The notes: generated by a model from the sequence alone, not told the origin. Shown: positions 44,036-56,574, numbered from the stretch's first letter. The stretch is 64,000 nucleotides of DNA from Emydura subglobosa (GCA_007922225.1 ML679946.1:96540759-96604758), one strand, 5' to 3'. Translations and numbers: made by a program.

Positions 44036-44764
44036 ATCCTTGGGTATATGTAAACTATGCAGTTCTGAAGGCCTAATCTGCTAAGAATAGCTTTCCCAGG
44101 ATGTTTTACACAGTACTTTTCTATAGAAACCCTAGAAGAATGTGTTTAAAAAGATGTTATATTTATACATACACAATGTAACAAACTTGATTTGTATAAG
44201 CAACTGCATTTAAAGTCCCTGTTAATAAGTATGATGCCAGCATGTCTAAATGCTCAGCCCGGCAGTTCCCAGACTAATGTGTCAATACAATAATGACCCG
44301 GGATAGAGCCGAGGGTCACCTAGGATAAAAGTTCACATCCTGTGCTCAGTCATGGGGGAAGATTGTCAGTACAGATGGATAAATTGGGGGTAGCTTTTTT
44401 TGGTTTTGTAAAAGCACAAGGGGAGGTTGTTTTGTTTTGCAAATACCTGAACCTGGCATGCTTTGGATCCAGATTCTCCAAACCTTCCATATTGAGTGGG
44501 GTTTGCTCCCAGTTTTAATCTATATCTGCTCTCCAGTTAGCCATCCGGTCAAATAGGGGAGGTGGCAGCTTAGCTAGGTGTCCTGCAGGAACTACTGATA
44601 TCAGTAATATCTAGAGTGTATTTGTACCTTTAAGAGAAAATCCAAATCAACATGCAGACTGAATACATAGCTAACCTGTATAACTTTGTATTCCTATCTC
44701 CATTACTTTCATCTGCCCCCTCCCCCTCCCATTTGCTATACCCACTGGCTGCCTCTTGTCTTAG

Positions 44765-44862
44765 AATGTAAACTCTCCAGGGCAGGGACCATCTCTTACT
44801 GATTGTGTGTATAGAGTCCAGTCTGATGGTGGCCTCTGGGATTATAATTATTATTTGTATTT
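44765..44862 (+). repeat. L2-like LINE 3' tail
   Basis: GAATGTAAACTCTCCAGGGC, AGGGACCATCTCTTACTG and GTGGCCTCTGGGATTATAAT ending in ATTATTATTTG. The layout is that of amniote L2-like LINE tails; compare 15335-15397. Confidence 0.5.
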
Positions 44863-46139
44863 CAGTAAGTGGGGCGTGAACTGAGCCAGCTTTTTTAGGC
44901 TAGAAGGATGGGTTGTTCCAATGCTCACTGAGCAGTTTCTGCAGGAGAAATAATGAAGGAAAATGAATAGCATCCCCCAAAATAACCAAAGAAGGTAACA
45001 TTTTAGCACAATTCTGGTGGGATTATATATATCCATATCAATACTAAAAGTTCCCTGAGTTATAAAGCATTGTTATAAAGCAGTCTATTCAGCTTCTAGA
45101 TTTTACAAATAATTAGATCTATATATGCCTGATGGTTCCACAGCTTTATTTTGGGGGGGGCGAGGGGGGAACCCAGCAAAATCAAAACTAGGAGATTTTG
45201 TTCTAAGGACAAACATTTTCATATATGTCCTAGTAAGATCAGTGTTAACTCTTCATTAGAACAAATGGTTTGTCTTTGTTTGGAGTATGCCTGTTGCGTA
45301 GTGCCTGGGAATGCAGTTGGAAACACACGCTGGAAACACACACATTCTGTTGATTGTGAGCTGAAATATCCTCTTGGGTGAGAAATGCAAAATAAATTTA
45401 TTCTGTTTTAATTAGAACTCTAGCATATCCTCCTCCTTGTAAAGCAAATGACAGCTCTGAAGAGACGACAAGAAAGCTATTTTCTTTAGCTTTTCAGCAC
45501 ACTATGATAGATATGGAATATGACAGAAGGGACTAAGAGTTAATATGAATCATTAACCAAAATATGCCCTCATAGCAAATAACCATTCAGCTGCTGTATC
45601 ATATGCCTTTCATTTCATGACACACAGTCCTAAACCTTTACAATTGTTCCTGTCCTGCAGGGTGAATTCAATTGAATAACACTGCGTTCCTTTTTTTAAA
45701 GAAAAAATGCAGACAGGATAAATGTTAAAAGGGCTGTGACCGTATCATCCCTTATTTAAAATACTGCTGTGTTTGACAGTCATGGCACAACACATTGCAA
45801 TAATACTAAACTATAGCAATTTGGACCATTACTCTAATACATTTAAGGGATATGGAACTTATGAGAGCAAATATAATCCACACAACAGCAGAGTGTCTGC
45901 TGTGGTTGCCATGGTTTGACTGCTTCACTATTTAAAAGTGTGTAGACTTGCAAATATTAAAATATAGTGTGTGTGTGTGGTGGGGGAACCAAACACAAAA
46001 ACACCATAATAAATCATTTCTCAATTCATCTGGCCTCTTCAAGATAAAAAAGTACTGATAAGGAACATCAAGACCAATTCTGTCCTAGCTTATGATATGG
46101 CTTGGGCTGTGCTCAAGCCTTCACTTTCAATTCTGTATA
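44863..46139. other. Unannotated stretch
   Basis: AT-rich. No gene recognised; a short (GT)n run lies near 45968. Confidence 0.35.
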
Positions 46140-46722
46140 GTTTGCATCTACTGCGCCTACAGAAAAGGGCAACAAAAATGATTAGGCGTATGGAAAAGCT
46201 TCCATATGAGGAGAGCTTAATAAGACTGGGACTTTTCAGTTTGGAAAAGAGATGACTAAGGGGGGGATATGATAGAGGTTTATAAAATCATGACTGGTGT
46301 GGAGAAAGTGAATAAGGAAGTATTATTTACTCCTTCGCACAACACAAGAACTAGGGTTCACCAAAAAAAAATTAATAGGTTCAGGTTTTAAAAGAACAAA
46401 AAGAAATATTTCTTCATACAGAGCACAGTCAACCTATGGAACTCCTTGCCAGAGGATGTTTTGAAGGCCAAGACTATAACCGGGTTCAAAAAAGAACTAG
46501 AAAAGTTCATGGAGGATAGGTCCATCAATGGCTATTAGCCAGGTGGGCAGGGATTGCTGTTTGCCAGAAGCTGGGAATGGGTGACAGGATGGATTACTTG
46601 ATGATTACCTGTTCTGTTCATGTACTCTGAATCACCTGGCATTGGCCACTGTCCTAAGACAGTATACTGGGCTAGATGGACCATAAGTCTGACTCAGTAT
46701 GGCCATTCTTATGTTCTTTTGC
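46140..46722 (+). mobile_element. CR1 LINE 3' fragment (GGCCATTCTTATGTTC family)
   Basis: Encodes the ORF2 C-terminus: LQKRATKMIRRMEKLPYEE-type codons, EVYKIMTGVEKVNKE and LPEDVLKAKTITGFKKEL, then a 3' UTR with GCTAGATGGACCATAAGTC and a terminus GTATGGCCATTCTTATGTTC. A subfamily distinct from the ATTCTATGAT copies and the same as 59634-63513. Confidence 0.85.
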
Positions 46723-46904
46723 ATTGTTTCTTTCATGAATAATGAATTCCACTGGCATTATTAGTTGTTATTATTATCATTATGATAATTATTAGGTGCT
46801 TAAGTGTACAAAGCATAGCTGAGAGGTGACCTGCTCAGAGCTGAAGAACATATCTGATATTAAGGGTCACTTTAATCTGGCAGACAAAGTCATAATAATA
46901 TCAG

Positions 46905-47185
46905 ATGGCTGAAGACTGAATCTTGAAAAATCCAGGTTAGAAATAGGATGCGAATTTTTAAGAATGGAGCACCTTGCCAAGAGAAGTGGTTGATTCATCA
47001 CCATCTGGATTCTTTAAATCCAGACTGGATGGCTTCCTCAATTATATGCTGTAGTTCAACTGCCAAATACTGATCTTGACAGCTTTCATTCACAAAGAAG
47101 AGAATAATACCACTCTCCACTGCAAATGGCATCCTACTAGTCTGAGTTATGCAACTAGTGATCCCTTTTGGCCTTAAAATAAATA
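46905..47185 (+). mobile_element. CR1 LINE 3' fragment (CTTTTGGCCTTAAAAT family)
   Basis: GGTTAGAAATAGGATGCG, TTCTTTAAATCCAGACTGGA, TGGCTTCCTCAATTATATGC and the end GATCCCTTTTGGCCTTAAAA. Third CR1 subfamily of the window, also seen reversed at 16757-16895 and 50436-51065. Confidence 0.75.
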
Positions 47186-47204
47186 AATAAAACCTGTGAA
47201 TTCA

Positions 47205-47480
47205 TCAAGACAGTCCCTGCCCAGAAAGCTTCAATCTAGAAGGCATACAAGATCTCATGAAAGAAGCGGGTCTTTAGGGCAGATTGAAATGGGGAGGGGA
47301 ACCCGTCACAATGGGACAATAGGTGGATATAGACAGACAGATGGGGGAAAGCAAGGTAACGACATTGGTCAGTCAGTATGATCAGCAGTGGTTTCACGCC
47401 ATTCACACCAGCAGCCTAACTAGTGTCAAGTGTTTTGTGGATATCATAGCAAGACAAGCCTGCATTTGTCAAGGCCAGAG
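47205..47480 (-). repeat. L2-like LINE 3' UTR fragment
   Basis: CCCTGCCCAGAAAGCTTCAA, TGGATATAGACAGACAGATG, TTGGTCAGTCAGTATGATC and ACCAGCAGCCTAACTAGTGT follow the order of the reversed L2-like LINE whose ORF end is at 51066-51370. The open frames here are by-products. Confidence 0.4.
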
Positions 47481-47539
47481 AAAAGGATCTTTCAGTAATC
47501 GAGATGAGATCATGAGAGCCTGGACTAGAGTTTGTGCGT

Positions 47540-47760
47540 TGCTGGAGGTGTAATTTCCAGCTTGCTTAGACAAACGTGCGCTAGCTTTGATCGAACTAGT
47601 GATTTAGGTGCAACAGCAGCAGCATGGGTAGCAGGAGGGGCTAGCCACAATGAGTACAACCTCACCCGGGACTGTTCCTTGGGCGATTACCCCATGCTGC
47701 CAACCGCACAGTGGCTACACAGCTATATTTCAACACACTAATTCACAGTTGGTAAGTACA
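47540..47760. repeat. MITE-like repeat
   Basis: GGAGGTGTAATTTCCAGC at the left, GCGCTAGCTTTGATCGAACT, AGGGGCTAGCCACAATGAGT and the inverted-type GCACAGTGGCTACACAGC form a foldback-like layout. No transposase. Confidence 0.4.
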
Positions 47761-49218
47761 CATCATCTATGAAATTCTGTAGCAAACCAACTGTTCTAGC
47801 CTCAGCAAGCCCTGGGTGGGCGGCTAGCACATTATAACTACCAAATGTAATGCCATTGATTCAAAAGTGTCTGAGCCTCCTGCCAGAAAATCCTTTAAAA
47901 AATGAGGACGCCATTGAATACAATCATGTGTACAAGTCAATGATTTTCTTTTCCAGAGGGAAAACTTAATGAGTGCACTGTTAAATGAGCCTGTCCAATG
48001 GAAGAAATCTTTGGTGACAAGAAGGGCCACTTTGTAATGTGACTGCCCTGACTGCTTCTCCCCATCTGTTTGTCTATGTACTCCCAACACCTCATGACCT
48101 GAACCAGAACTAACATGTGTGTCTCCTTGAGCTCATAGGAGGTCTTGTTTCAGTACTTTTACTTAACAAAGTATTCCATAATGTAGGGTCTTTCCCAGCA
48201 ATCGCTAGGCAAGGAAGAGCTCAGTACCCAGGATGACTGGGATAATATAATTCTGATTAGGAGAAGGATATGCCAGTCTTAATTCAGGAGGATCAGGGAA
48301 GGACCAGTCTGGTCACATGAAGTATGATCCAGGGTGTTGCCTCCTCAGTACAAACAGGCAAGCAGCTCAGGGACGAGGGGAGAATCATAATGGTAAATGA
48401 ATGGAGGATAAGTGAATCTGTGGAAATACACCTGAGACCCTGAGCTAACGAATCGTCAGGATACGCCCTGCAGTACAAACACAACATGTGCTGCCTAGGT
48501 TGGCAGACCTGATGCGGCAACAGAAACATAAAAAATCCAGCAAAGAAGGGCAATAAACCTTCTCCTGCTGCAGATGCCACGCTTTCCCTGTCCCTTCTCC
48601 TAGTGTCTCTCTCCTGCCATCTTCTCTCCCCAGAACACCCTAAAGACAGAGAAGAACAGGAGGGTGTAGTTTTGTTTTAAATTGCCCACATGATACAGTT
48701 TCTCAGATTTCCCTTAGGAAATTATTTCACAGGCTAACACAAACTCTGAGCCTAAATTTCTCTTTTCTTAATTTCATCCCTCTCCTCCTAAATCAGCTAC
48801 ATATACACCCACTGTGGTCGTGCTACTAAAGTATTTCCTCCTTGGTTTTACGCCCCGCAAATGTGTTGACTATCTTCCCATTTAAAGGCAGATTCTGACA
48901 CTCTTGCTCACACTGAATATTATCTTTTTCCACAAGTAATCCCGTTAGTTTCAGTAGGATTACCTAGTAGAATAAGGTACTACTCCATGTACGAAAAGCA
49001 GACTCTAGCTCTTACTCATCAAGTTTTATTTGTGACCAAGCTTTATTTATTTATCTGTTTTGGGCCCAGTGAGCAAAACTGAGTCCTTAATTTCCCTCAT
49101 AATTTGACCCCAACACCTTCAGAATATTTATTCTGCTGTTCTGAGAATTTACTCCCCACTGTACTTTCTCCGGCTTTAAATTTATGCTATTGAGGTTACC
49201 AGATTGTGACACAGTATT
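47761..49218. other. Unannotated stretch
   Basis: No gene recognised. A possible fragment of a repeat related to the block at 43375-43475 lies at 48893-49015 (AATAAGGTACTACTCC). Opposing frames at 47824-48580 lack motifs. Confidence 0.3.
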
Positions 49219-49472
49219 CTAGGGCTATGTCTACACTGATGGTGGCAAATTTGCCGCCGTCAGATCAACTTCTCTGGATCAACGTATTAAGACCACCTTC
49301 TCAAGTGGTGTAGCGCTGCGTCGACAGGAACGTGGTTCCTGTCCACACAGTGCAGTGAAGACGGTGCGCAGAAGCAGAGAAGTCAATGGGCGTTATGCAA
49401 GTTTTTTGCGTAGCTTGCGTAACTCCGGTCAACTGCCGCTGAATCTCCGAAGTAAGTGTAGACAAGCCCTAG
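49219..49472. repeat. MITE with inverted ends (CTAGGGCT.TGTCTACACT)
   Basis: The left end CTAGGGCTATGTCTACACT (49219-49237) and right end AGTGTAGACAAGCCCTAG (49455-49472) are near-perfect inverted termini of an element about 254 bp long. The interior has GCGCTGCGTCGACAGG and GTCAACTGCCGCTGA. No transposase; the layout is that of a cut-and-paste MITE. Best-preserved member of the family at 20937, 27655 and 29545. Confidence 0.7.
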
Positions 49473-49803
49473 GTTGTGGCAAGGGTCTCACCAGAGTTGT
49501 ATGGGAGACACGCTCTTCCAATGCCTTGATGTAAAATGTGATAATGTCTCTACATAGATAGACTTCATCCATTTTCTTTCTGTCTAATCACTGTAGTATG
49601 TTGGAGCTACTAGTGGCGAAATTACCAGGCTACCAGGAGCAGCCACAGTTATGCTTTCCATTTCCAGGCCCCACACTTCAGTCCTGTGGCCATGAGTTGA
49701 ACGAATAAAGGAGGAGTTTTACAGTCATATGATTCTAAAAGATTTGAGCAGATTTCACTGCTAGTCCAGCCGTCCTGTTATTTTTAGTATTAATTATTAA
49801 TTC

Positions 49804-49834
49804 ATTATTAATTATTATTATTATTATTATTATT
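49804..49834 (+). repeat. (ATT)n microsatellite
   Basis: About nine ATT units within an AT-rich tract. Confidence 0.85.
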
Positions 49835-50435
49835 GTAGTAGGAGGTCCCTGAAAGAGAGAGCCTTTAGAGATAGGCTATTGTTGTTTATGTTCAGTAATA
49901 ATTTTGAGTATTTATTACTGTATTTGTATAATATGTATTTCTTATTTCAGTTAATAGCTATATAAATTCTATAATCAGAGACATGGAGATGTCCCTTTAA
50001 GAATAGGTGGGGCACTTGGAGTCAGCTCTTGTAGGGCCCAGCAAGCAGCATGTGTGTATGTGTGTGTGCTGCTGTTCAAGAAGGTTGACTTTTAGCTGGG
50101 AGATCTCGACCTGCAAGATGCTTCCAAAAATGGTTTGGATTCCCAGAATAAAGATCTCCTTCAAAAGGTATGTCTTGTCCTGGAAGAGGTGACAATGGCA
50201 CCTAGTCCAATACAAACATACAAAGAGTAGGGGGTGGGGATACAACATGCAAATGAACGAATCTGATAAAGAATTGGCACAGCTTTGTTAGCTACCTGCA
50301 TTGTAGGGTGTGTTGTTGTTTTTCTTTTATATTATTGTTATTATTATTGTTGGGGAGGGGAATGATAGGGAGGAAGGGTGAAGGGAAAGGAAAGGGGAGG
50401 AGGAGTCATAGTTTGTCACTTTTCTAACCATGATT

Positions 50436-50836
50436 CAAAGATAATAAAGCAGAAGGGGCCATTGTGTTCATCTCATCTGACCTGTATAACACAGGCCACA
50501 GGACATCCCTTAATTAATTTATGTTTGAACTAGAGGAGATCTTTTAGGAAAACTTGTAATCTTGATTTAAAAATGTCTAGTGATGCAGAATCCACCATAA
50601 CCCTTGGGAAGCTGTTTCAAAGGATAATTTTTGCCTGATTTGTAGTCTAAGTTTGTTTAGCTTCAACTTCCAGGCACTGGATCTTGTTATACTTTTGTCC
50701 ACTAGACTGAAATGCCCTCAGTTACCGGATTTTGTGGCCTTTGTAAGTATTTATAGACTGTGATCAAGTCACCCCTTTATCTTCTCTTTCATAAGCTAAA
50801 TAGATTCAGCTCCTGGAGTTTTTCACTATAAGGCAG

Positions 50837-50872
<36 letters not shown>

Positions 50873-51065
50873 CAGTTCCAATCCTTTAATCATTTTCATG
50901 GCTCTTTGCTGAACCCTATCCAATTTATCAACATCTTTTTTAAACTGTGGACACCAGACACAGTGTTCCAGCAGTAGCCACAACAGTGACACATACGGGG
51001 TAAAATAACCTCCCTACTCCTAACCCGTGTTCCCATTTATATATCCATGATCAGCAGTCTGGGTT
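50436..51065 (-). mobile_element. CR1 LINE 3' part
   Basis: The plus strand shows the reversed CR1: AAGCAGAAGGGGCCATTGTG and AACACAGGCCACAGGACATC (3' UTR), then AAGTATTTATAGACTGTGAT, CAAGTCACCCCTTTATCTTC and CATTTTCATGGCTCTTTGCT, then CCAATTTATCAACATC (reversed ORF2 codons). It is interrupted by a (TA)n tract at 50838-50869 flanked by two copies of ATAAGGCAGTT. Confidence 0.85.
50838..50869 (+). repeat. (TA)n microsatellite inside CR1
   Basis: About 15 TA units. Both sides carry ATAAGGCAGTT (50828 and about 50867), although CR1 has this once, so the expansion duplicated its border. Confidence 0.85.
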
Positions 51066-51370
51066 TTCTAGGCATCAATGCAGAGGTGAGACTTCAGGGG
51101 GGATTTGAATAATAAGGAATTGATGGTTCAGATTTCATTGCAGCATTTTCCCCAGGCATAAGGGGCAACATGGGAAAAAGCACAGAGGTGTTTAAAAGAG
51201 AGGGGTGGGTAGAACAAGTTAACAGAGGAAAGGTGAGAGTTCACATCACAATATATTACTAGATCATCTAGGTATGGTGGGGCTAAGTTATAAATGGCCT
51301 TAAAATAAAAATAAGATGTTTGTATTTGGTGTGGAGGTGAGTGGAAGCCACTGGAGACAGTCAAAGATCA
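51066..51370 (-). pseudogene. L2-like LINE ORF2 C-terminal fragment
   Basis: The minus frame 51364-51128 reads FYFKAIYNLAPPYLDDLVIY, then SHVAPYAWGKCCNEI. This is the 'KaLhglaPaYLsdL...aPklWNsLP' segment at the C-terminus of L2-group LINE ORF2. It is a short decayed remnant abutting the CR1 at 50436-51065. Confidence 0.6.
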
Positions 51371-52429
51371 CCTAGGCCTTTCTTGTGCAGACCCTCAGCA
51401 CAGAAGTCAATTTCCTTAACATAAAGCTCTCAAATTTGCAGGAGTTTGATCCAAGTAACAAGATCTGTTTCTCCTGAGAAAGACAAGGGACAATGTTACA
51501 GTGGGTAAAAACATACATGACCTTCAGGAACAACCTTACAGGCACAGTGTCTGAAATGAGTGAGTCTTCAGTACAAGTGGATTTCATGAGTCTATGCATA
51601 TTATTTTTTTTTAAATCTATTTTCCCTTCACTGAGTTAAAGTGTATTTTATAGACTTATATATGCCAACATATGGTAAATCTTCTTTTCCACTGACAATA
51701 CAAATAAACAATTTCATTTTTCAGGTGACAAATTACTTACTTGGCAGTTGATTAAATTTGTTTTGTGGCTAGAAAAAAAATCTTGTGCTGCAGTTCACTG
51801 ATACAGAAACAATTAAAATAGATTAGTTTTGCTGATGCAATTCTAGACATGTGATAATTATCCTCTTATGGAATCACCTCTGTAAAAGGATAATTAATTG
51901 GAATGAGTGCAATATTTCTCAAAGTAGGGAGCATGATCATCCTATTTTCTACCACTACAGAATTCTTTTATGGGCCTTAAGAAACTTAATGTGTCTTGGG
52001 GACTTGTTTCTTTTGGTGGATTTCTTCATAGATGTATAGATATAAATAAGGGACCCCTGGGTGCCAATTGGCTCAGGTCACAGGAGTGCATAGGGTTGCA
52101 CAGGGATCTCCTGGGTTGGATATACGTATTTGCATGTGCAGATAATATTTAAGGAGTTATGTATCTGTACTGAAAATTATGTTCTTGAGGTCTTGGAGTT
52201 AAGGCAGGTTACCAGGAGGTCACATACCTCTGCGATGGTTCTTTCAGGCAGAAGGTAACAGACACCTCTCCCCGTCTGGACATGTGTGTACTGTATGCCT
52301 TACAATGTTTGCCTATTTGCAAACTGAGCTGGGGCTAAATAAGAGATAGCAAAATCTACAGGATGAACCAATCAGTTGGCGGGTGTCCTGTTTATGAATT
52401 AAGAGAAAGGGTTAGGGTTTTGGTATATC
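51371..52429. other. Unannotated stretch
   Basis: No gene recognised. Some of the right-hand part may belong to the neighbouring LTR if its 5' boundary is further left. Confidence 0.3.
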
Positions 52430-53057
52430 TTGGGGTGCAAAGGAACACACTAGCTCCTTCAGCTAGGAGGCACGCTGACATCAGGCTTGTCTCAGGAAAG
52501 GAGGGTCACAGCTACCATGGCTATAAAGGGCTGCAAGGATTTTGGGTGAGCAATACACTACTAGACATGTGAGTATCTTGTTAATTAAGTCTAGGCTCTA
52601 AAATGCATGTTATGATTTTATTTTATATGTAACAATTTGTTTCCAATACTTCTGCTTGCTACTGCTTAAATCTGTGTGCTTTGTTAAATAAACTTATACT
52701 TGATTTCACTATAAACATATCTCAGTGCTGTATGTCCAGTGGTGCGGTGATCTGAGGTGATAGTGTTTCTTTGGAAGCCCAGAATCTGTGAATGCTGCAA
52801 ATGTCCAGTGGACCATGGGCTGGATACTGCAGGGAGTTGCTCAGAGGGCTTGACGGTTGGAGTGGACCATTCACTAACCTGTAGAATGAGACCAGGTCCT
52901 ATGAAGCCTAGAGGGGAGAGCTTGTGTTGCCCATTGCCTGTAGAGTTGGGGAGCTGACCCCCAGCAGGCACAAGCAAGGCTTCCTCACATTTGTATAAGT
53001 ACTGGGCAAGTGATATCGAGGTGTCTCAGAACCGTGGTATCCCTGGGAGGCATCACA
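52430..53057 (+). mobile_element. Solo LTR (family 3)
   Basis: LTR landmarks in order: a possible TG start (TGGGGTGC, 52430), a TATA box TATAAA at 52522-52527, poly(A) signal AATAAA at 52687-52692, a T-rich stretch, and a CA end (GCATCACA, to 53057). GTATAT follows the right end, and GTATAT also precedes the proposed start with two extra bases, so the target duplication is only probable. No internal genes. Length about 630 bp. Confidence 0.65.
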
Positions 53058-53404
53058 GTATATTTTGAAGTAGAATTTTTGGTTCTTAAAAAGCACCAGT
53101 CCATTGTGGGGGAAAAGGCCTCGTATAGGAAGAATGGGATGGCTTTGGCAGCCTTCAATTTAGTTTTCTTGTCTCCATAGATTGGCCCAGGGGTTCAAAT
53201 ATGGTTTAGTGAAATATCTGAACTGTTAGGTACTCACCTGAAATGATCTAACCCTCCAAAACTTAGCCCTTAACCCAACCAATAGAAATATTCTTCTTAT
53301 ACAGCCTTGATTGGAGCTAACATGGAGCATAGTGTAGGATATTTCTTGTTGACCCTCATGGACTCCTTCAAACCCAGAGATAGGCTTCTCACTGTTTTAT
53401 CAGA

Positions 53405-53620
53405 GAGAGATTGAAACTGGAGGGAATCCAAAGAAGAGCCACAAATCTCATAGGATTAGAACGTAAGATATGAAAAATTATTAAGAGACTTTAACATGTA
53501 CAGTCTAGAAAAAAAGACAACAGAATATGTGGTGGTGGTGTACGGCAATTAAGGGGAGCCATGTTCAAATAATGATATTAAGAAAGGATATATTCAGTGA
53601 AATATTGAAAATAGAGCTAG
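53405..53620 (+). pseudogene. CR1-type LINE ORF2 fragment, badly decayed
   Basis: Codons at about 53420-53520 give LEGIQRRATNLIG and NMYSLEKK, matching the '[11 protein letters not shown]...L.Y.ERL..LGL.SLEKRR' block of CR1 ORF2. Flanks are unrecognisable. Confidence 0.5.
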
Positions 53621-53799
53621 TCAAAACTAGTTTATTGGACAAAAAGATGGAGTTTTGGTCGACCGGAAACTCTTTGCGAATAGTTTTGTCCATTCATAAA
53701 ACATCTAGAAGAGAAGATGGAGATGGCAATGGTGCGGCAGTGATAGCTGCTATCACCGGCAGCTTTTGCCACTTGCCCCTGCCCACTTTGTACCTTTTG

Positions 53800-53990
53800 G
53801 CACTGTGACTAGAGCACTCACCTGAGATATGGAAGACTTAGGATCAAATTCCTGTTCTGGAGCAGACCCAGAACAAACTTTTTTGGTTCACTGAAAATTC
53901 CAAACCATTTTAGATTTGGTTCAACCTAAACCTACTTTTTTGTTTCAAAAGAGCCAGTGAACCAAAACGTCAGTTATTTGCCTAACTCTA
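53800..53990 (+). repeat. tRNA-derived SINE
   Basis: The head GTGACTAGAGCACTCACCTG (A-box-like) plus GGATCAAATTCC (B-box-like, close to GGTTCAAATCC) shares GAGCACTCAC with the copies at 656-716 and 835-850. The body (AAACCATTTTAGATTTGG, ACCTACTTTTTTGTTTC) is T-rich. Confidence 0.5.
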
Positions 53991-56239
53991 AGTGGGAGGG
54001 AATCAGTGGAATTTAACAATAAGGGCAATTAGACAACAGAATAATATGCTGATAATAGGCTAGTAAAACAAGTAAGGCACTAAGTATAGTACTTTAGGCT
54101 GTAATTTGGGAAAGCACCTTTTTTTCAGGCCTGCACTGAACTGGAATCTTAGTGGTGACTGAAGCAGATTTTAGGAAAATTTACTTAATTAACAAAAACT
54201 AACTTCTACAATGCAGCACTGTGTTATTTATACAAAAATCTTTGACATATTGAATGCTGAAAATATGGGAACAGCATGAAATAAATGGAATTTATTATCC
54301 AGATAGGTAATACAGAGGCTGTAGTACTGCTTGTATTATTCAGACTAGAAGTTCTGCAGCAGCTTCATGTAAATTGTCAAAAAAGTAGGGGTTTAGTTAA
54401 TTAAATATGAAACTGAACAAAATGAAAAGAACAGTAGACCCTGCATTACTCATTTTGATCTTAGATTCTATTTATTTTATGCTGTCCCCATATCTTCAGT
54501 TTTGGGTATGCAGTGAATAAGATGAGCAAGATTTGGCCCTCTCATAGGCTCAGAATCAGATGGCATATAATACTCGTGTGATAAAAAGCTACTCCATCTA
54601 ACATGGACCTTAAAAATATCTATGTGGGAAAATAATATTCTGAAACAATCTACAAATTGATTGAATTTCCATGGAATTAAATGTCATTTAAAGTCTTCTG
54701 AAGGACTGGTGATCTTCTCACTCCAGCTGATCTAGCTGATGCTTAGCCCATACACTGTAGCTTTTGAACACAGTTTTCTAATAGGAATACATAAAAACTA
54801 TAGCACGTTGTCAAATGCCTTATTCCCTGTATATGTGATGTGCCAAAAAGTCAACAAATGAAAGAGAGAAAATATTTGGATTTAATTAAGTTCATCAAGG
54901 AAGCTGATTCATTTCAGTTTTTAAAGCATGGACTGTACAGTTAGTCCATTAACCTCACGATCAGAAGAAAGTCTTGAAAGAATTACAGATTTTCAGTACT
55001 GTGCTGTTTTGCACTGCCGCAGTCCTACAGTTATTGTAGTTATTTTTATAGGCAAGTGCAGTCAAGTTAAAGCAATTAATCTTTTATAAAGAACTCTAGT
55101 TCTGCAATTCAGAAATATAATGAAATCCAGTTTATGGCTCACGATACTTAACAGGTGAGAGCTGGGAACATAAATTAGGTTTAAATATTGGATATGCTTA
55201 GATATTGTCTTGTAACCAAGTACATTCAGTAATATCTCAACAGCTATGCACCAGTAATCTTTGATGCTTCATTTTCATGATTTGCTTGCAAATCGTTGAC
55301 AAATAACTTCCGCTGTCGAGACACTGGCTGTCAAAAGCTTAGTAGAAGAAATACAGGTGCTGATATCAGAGCCACACGGGTTGAGGAAGGAAACATTTTT
55401 CCAGAAAAAAAGATTTCAACCCACACCCTTTACATATTGAGTTTGACTTGTTTTGTGGTGCAGTCCCCTGTTTTGCCCCGGGAAACTCCCATTTAAGGCA
55501 CCTTCTCTTGGGTGTCCACATGACTGCCTGAATCTCCCACCCAGAGCAGAAACCAAAGCACCGCAGGGACCACGGGGATTCAGTAAACTGCCTAAAGTGC
55601 CACTGCTCAGGCAAGAGAGAACCAGTTCCTTAGATGGGCACCCTATGGTATGTCCCATGTGGGCAGCAGTACTCTAGAAAGCTGGGTACATCTCTCAGTT
55701 CTGGAGTCACCTTTCTAGACACCTGGCACCACCTCTGTGGTAGGGCAAATTCAGGCAGTTGCTCACAACGGCCATTAGTTCTGCTAGACAGAGCCACCAA
55801 CCCAAGTGGTTTTTGGCTCCTGCCACTGTCTTTCCCACATGAGACCCATGATAAGTGTCAGCTCCCTGGGTTCAGAGGGTGCCCAGGAGGCTGAGAAAAC
55901 ACTTCAATCCAAGGCTGCAATTACCAGAGAAATTCTCCAGTCTCCACTTTGTTTTTTCTGGCCTTTATTCTGAATAAGACAAAAGCACATGCACCCTCCC
56001 TCCCCCGAGCTGGATGCTGCAGGCCGTGAGCCTGCTCAGTGAAAACATAAGATTTCTAAAATGGTGCCCTGGCAAAGAGCCACGTATGTGTGCAGGCGGA
56101 CCAGCAGAGTCTCAGCTGTGAGGTGAAGGACAACAATGAGCATGTGCAGGAAGGAGTGACAAAGAGGTCAGTGGGCGGAGCAGCTAGAGGGGTGGAGCCC
56201 ACTCACACTGGCCACACCTTGTTTTAAAAGTCAGAGCCG
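53991..56239. other. Unannotated stretch
   Basis: No gene recognised. Opposing frames around 55296-55894 overlap one another and show no motif; a C-rich block at 55440-55900 is unexplained. Confidence 0.3.
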
Positions 56240-56560
56240 CCAGTCAGAATGCTGAGGGACTGGCTGATACGGGGCCCGTGCCAGTGAAGTAACTGCTGCT
56301 AAGACGAGAAAGATATATCAGAAGGGAGCATAAAAGGGCAGCGGCCAGCAAGAGTTTCGGCGCCCGGAGTCTGAGCCTGAGAAAGAGGGAGACATTCGGG
56401 AAAAGCTGAGAAGCCAGCAGGAAGCCAAAGAAAAACTGCTGCAGAGAGAGAGAGAAAAGGAAACTGCAGCCGAGCGGAGCTGACTGACTGGAAAGTGAGC
56501 AGCAGCAGCAGCAGTGATTTTTAAAGGGAAACATCAACCGATTTGTAGAGTGAGTCTGTT
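56240..56560 (+). promoter_or_regulatory. Candidate promoter and leader or first exon, weak
   Basis: GGGAGCATAAAAGGGCAGC at about 56325 is a TATA-like element with good flanks. Downstream lies a CpG-containing, purine-rich stretch (TTTCGGCGCCCGGAGTC, GAAAGAGGGAGAC, a (CAG)5 run near 56500) with GAGTGAGTC near 56548 as a possible splice donor. It could equally be LTR leader sequence; no coding start is evident. Confidence 0.2.
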
Positions 56561-56574
56561 ATTCTTTTAATTAC

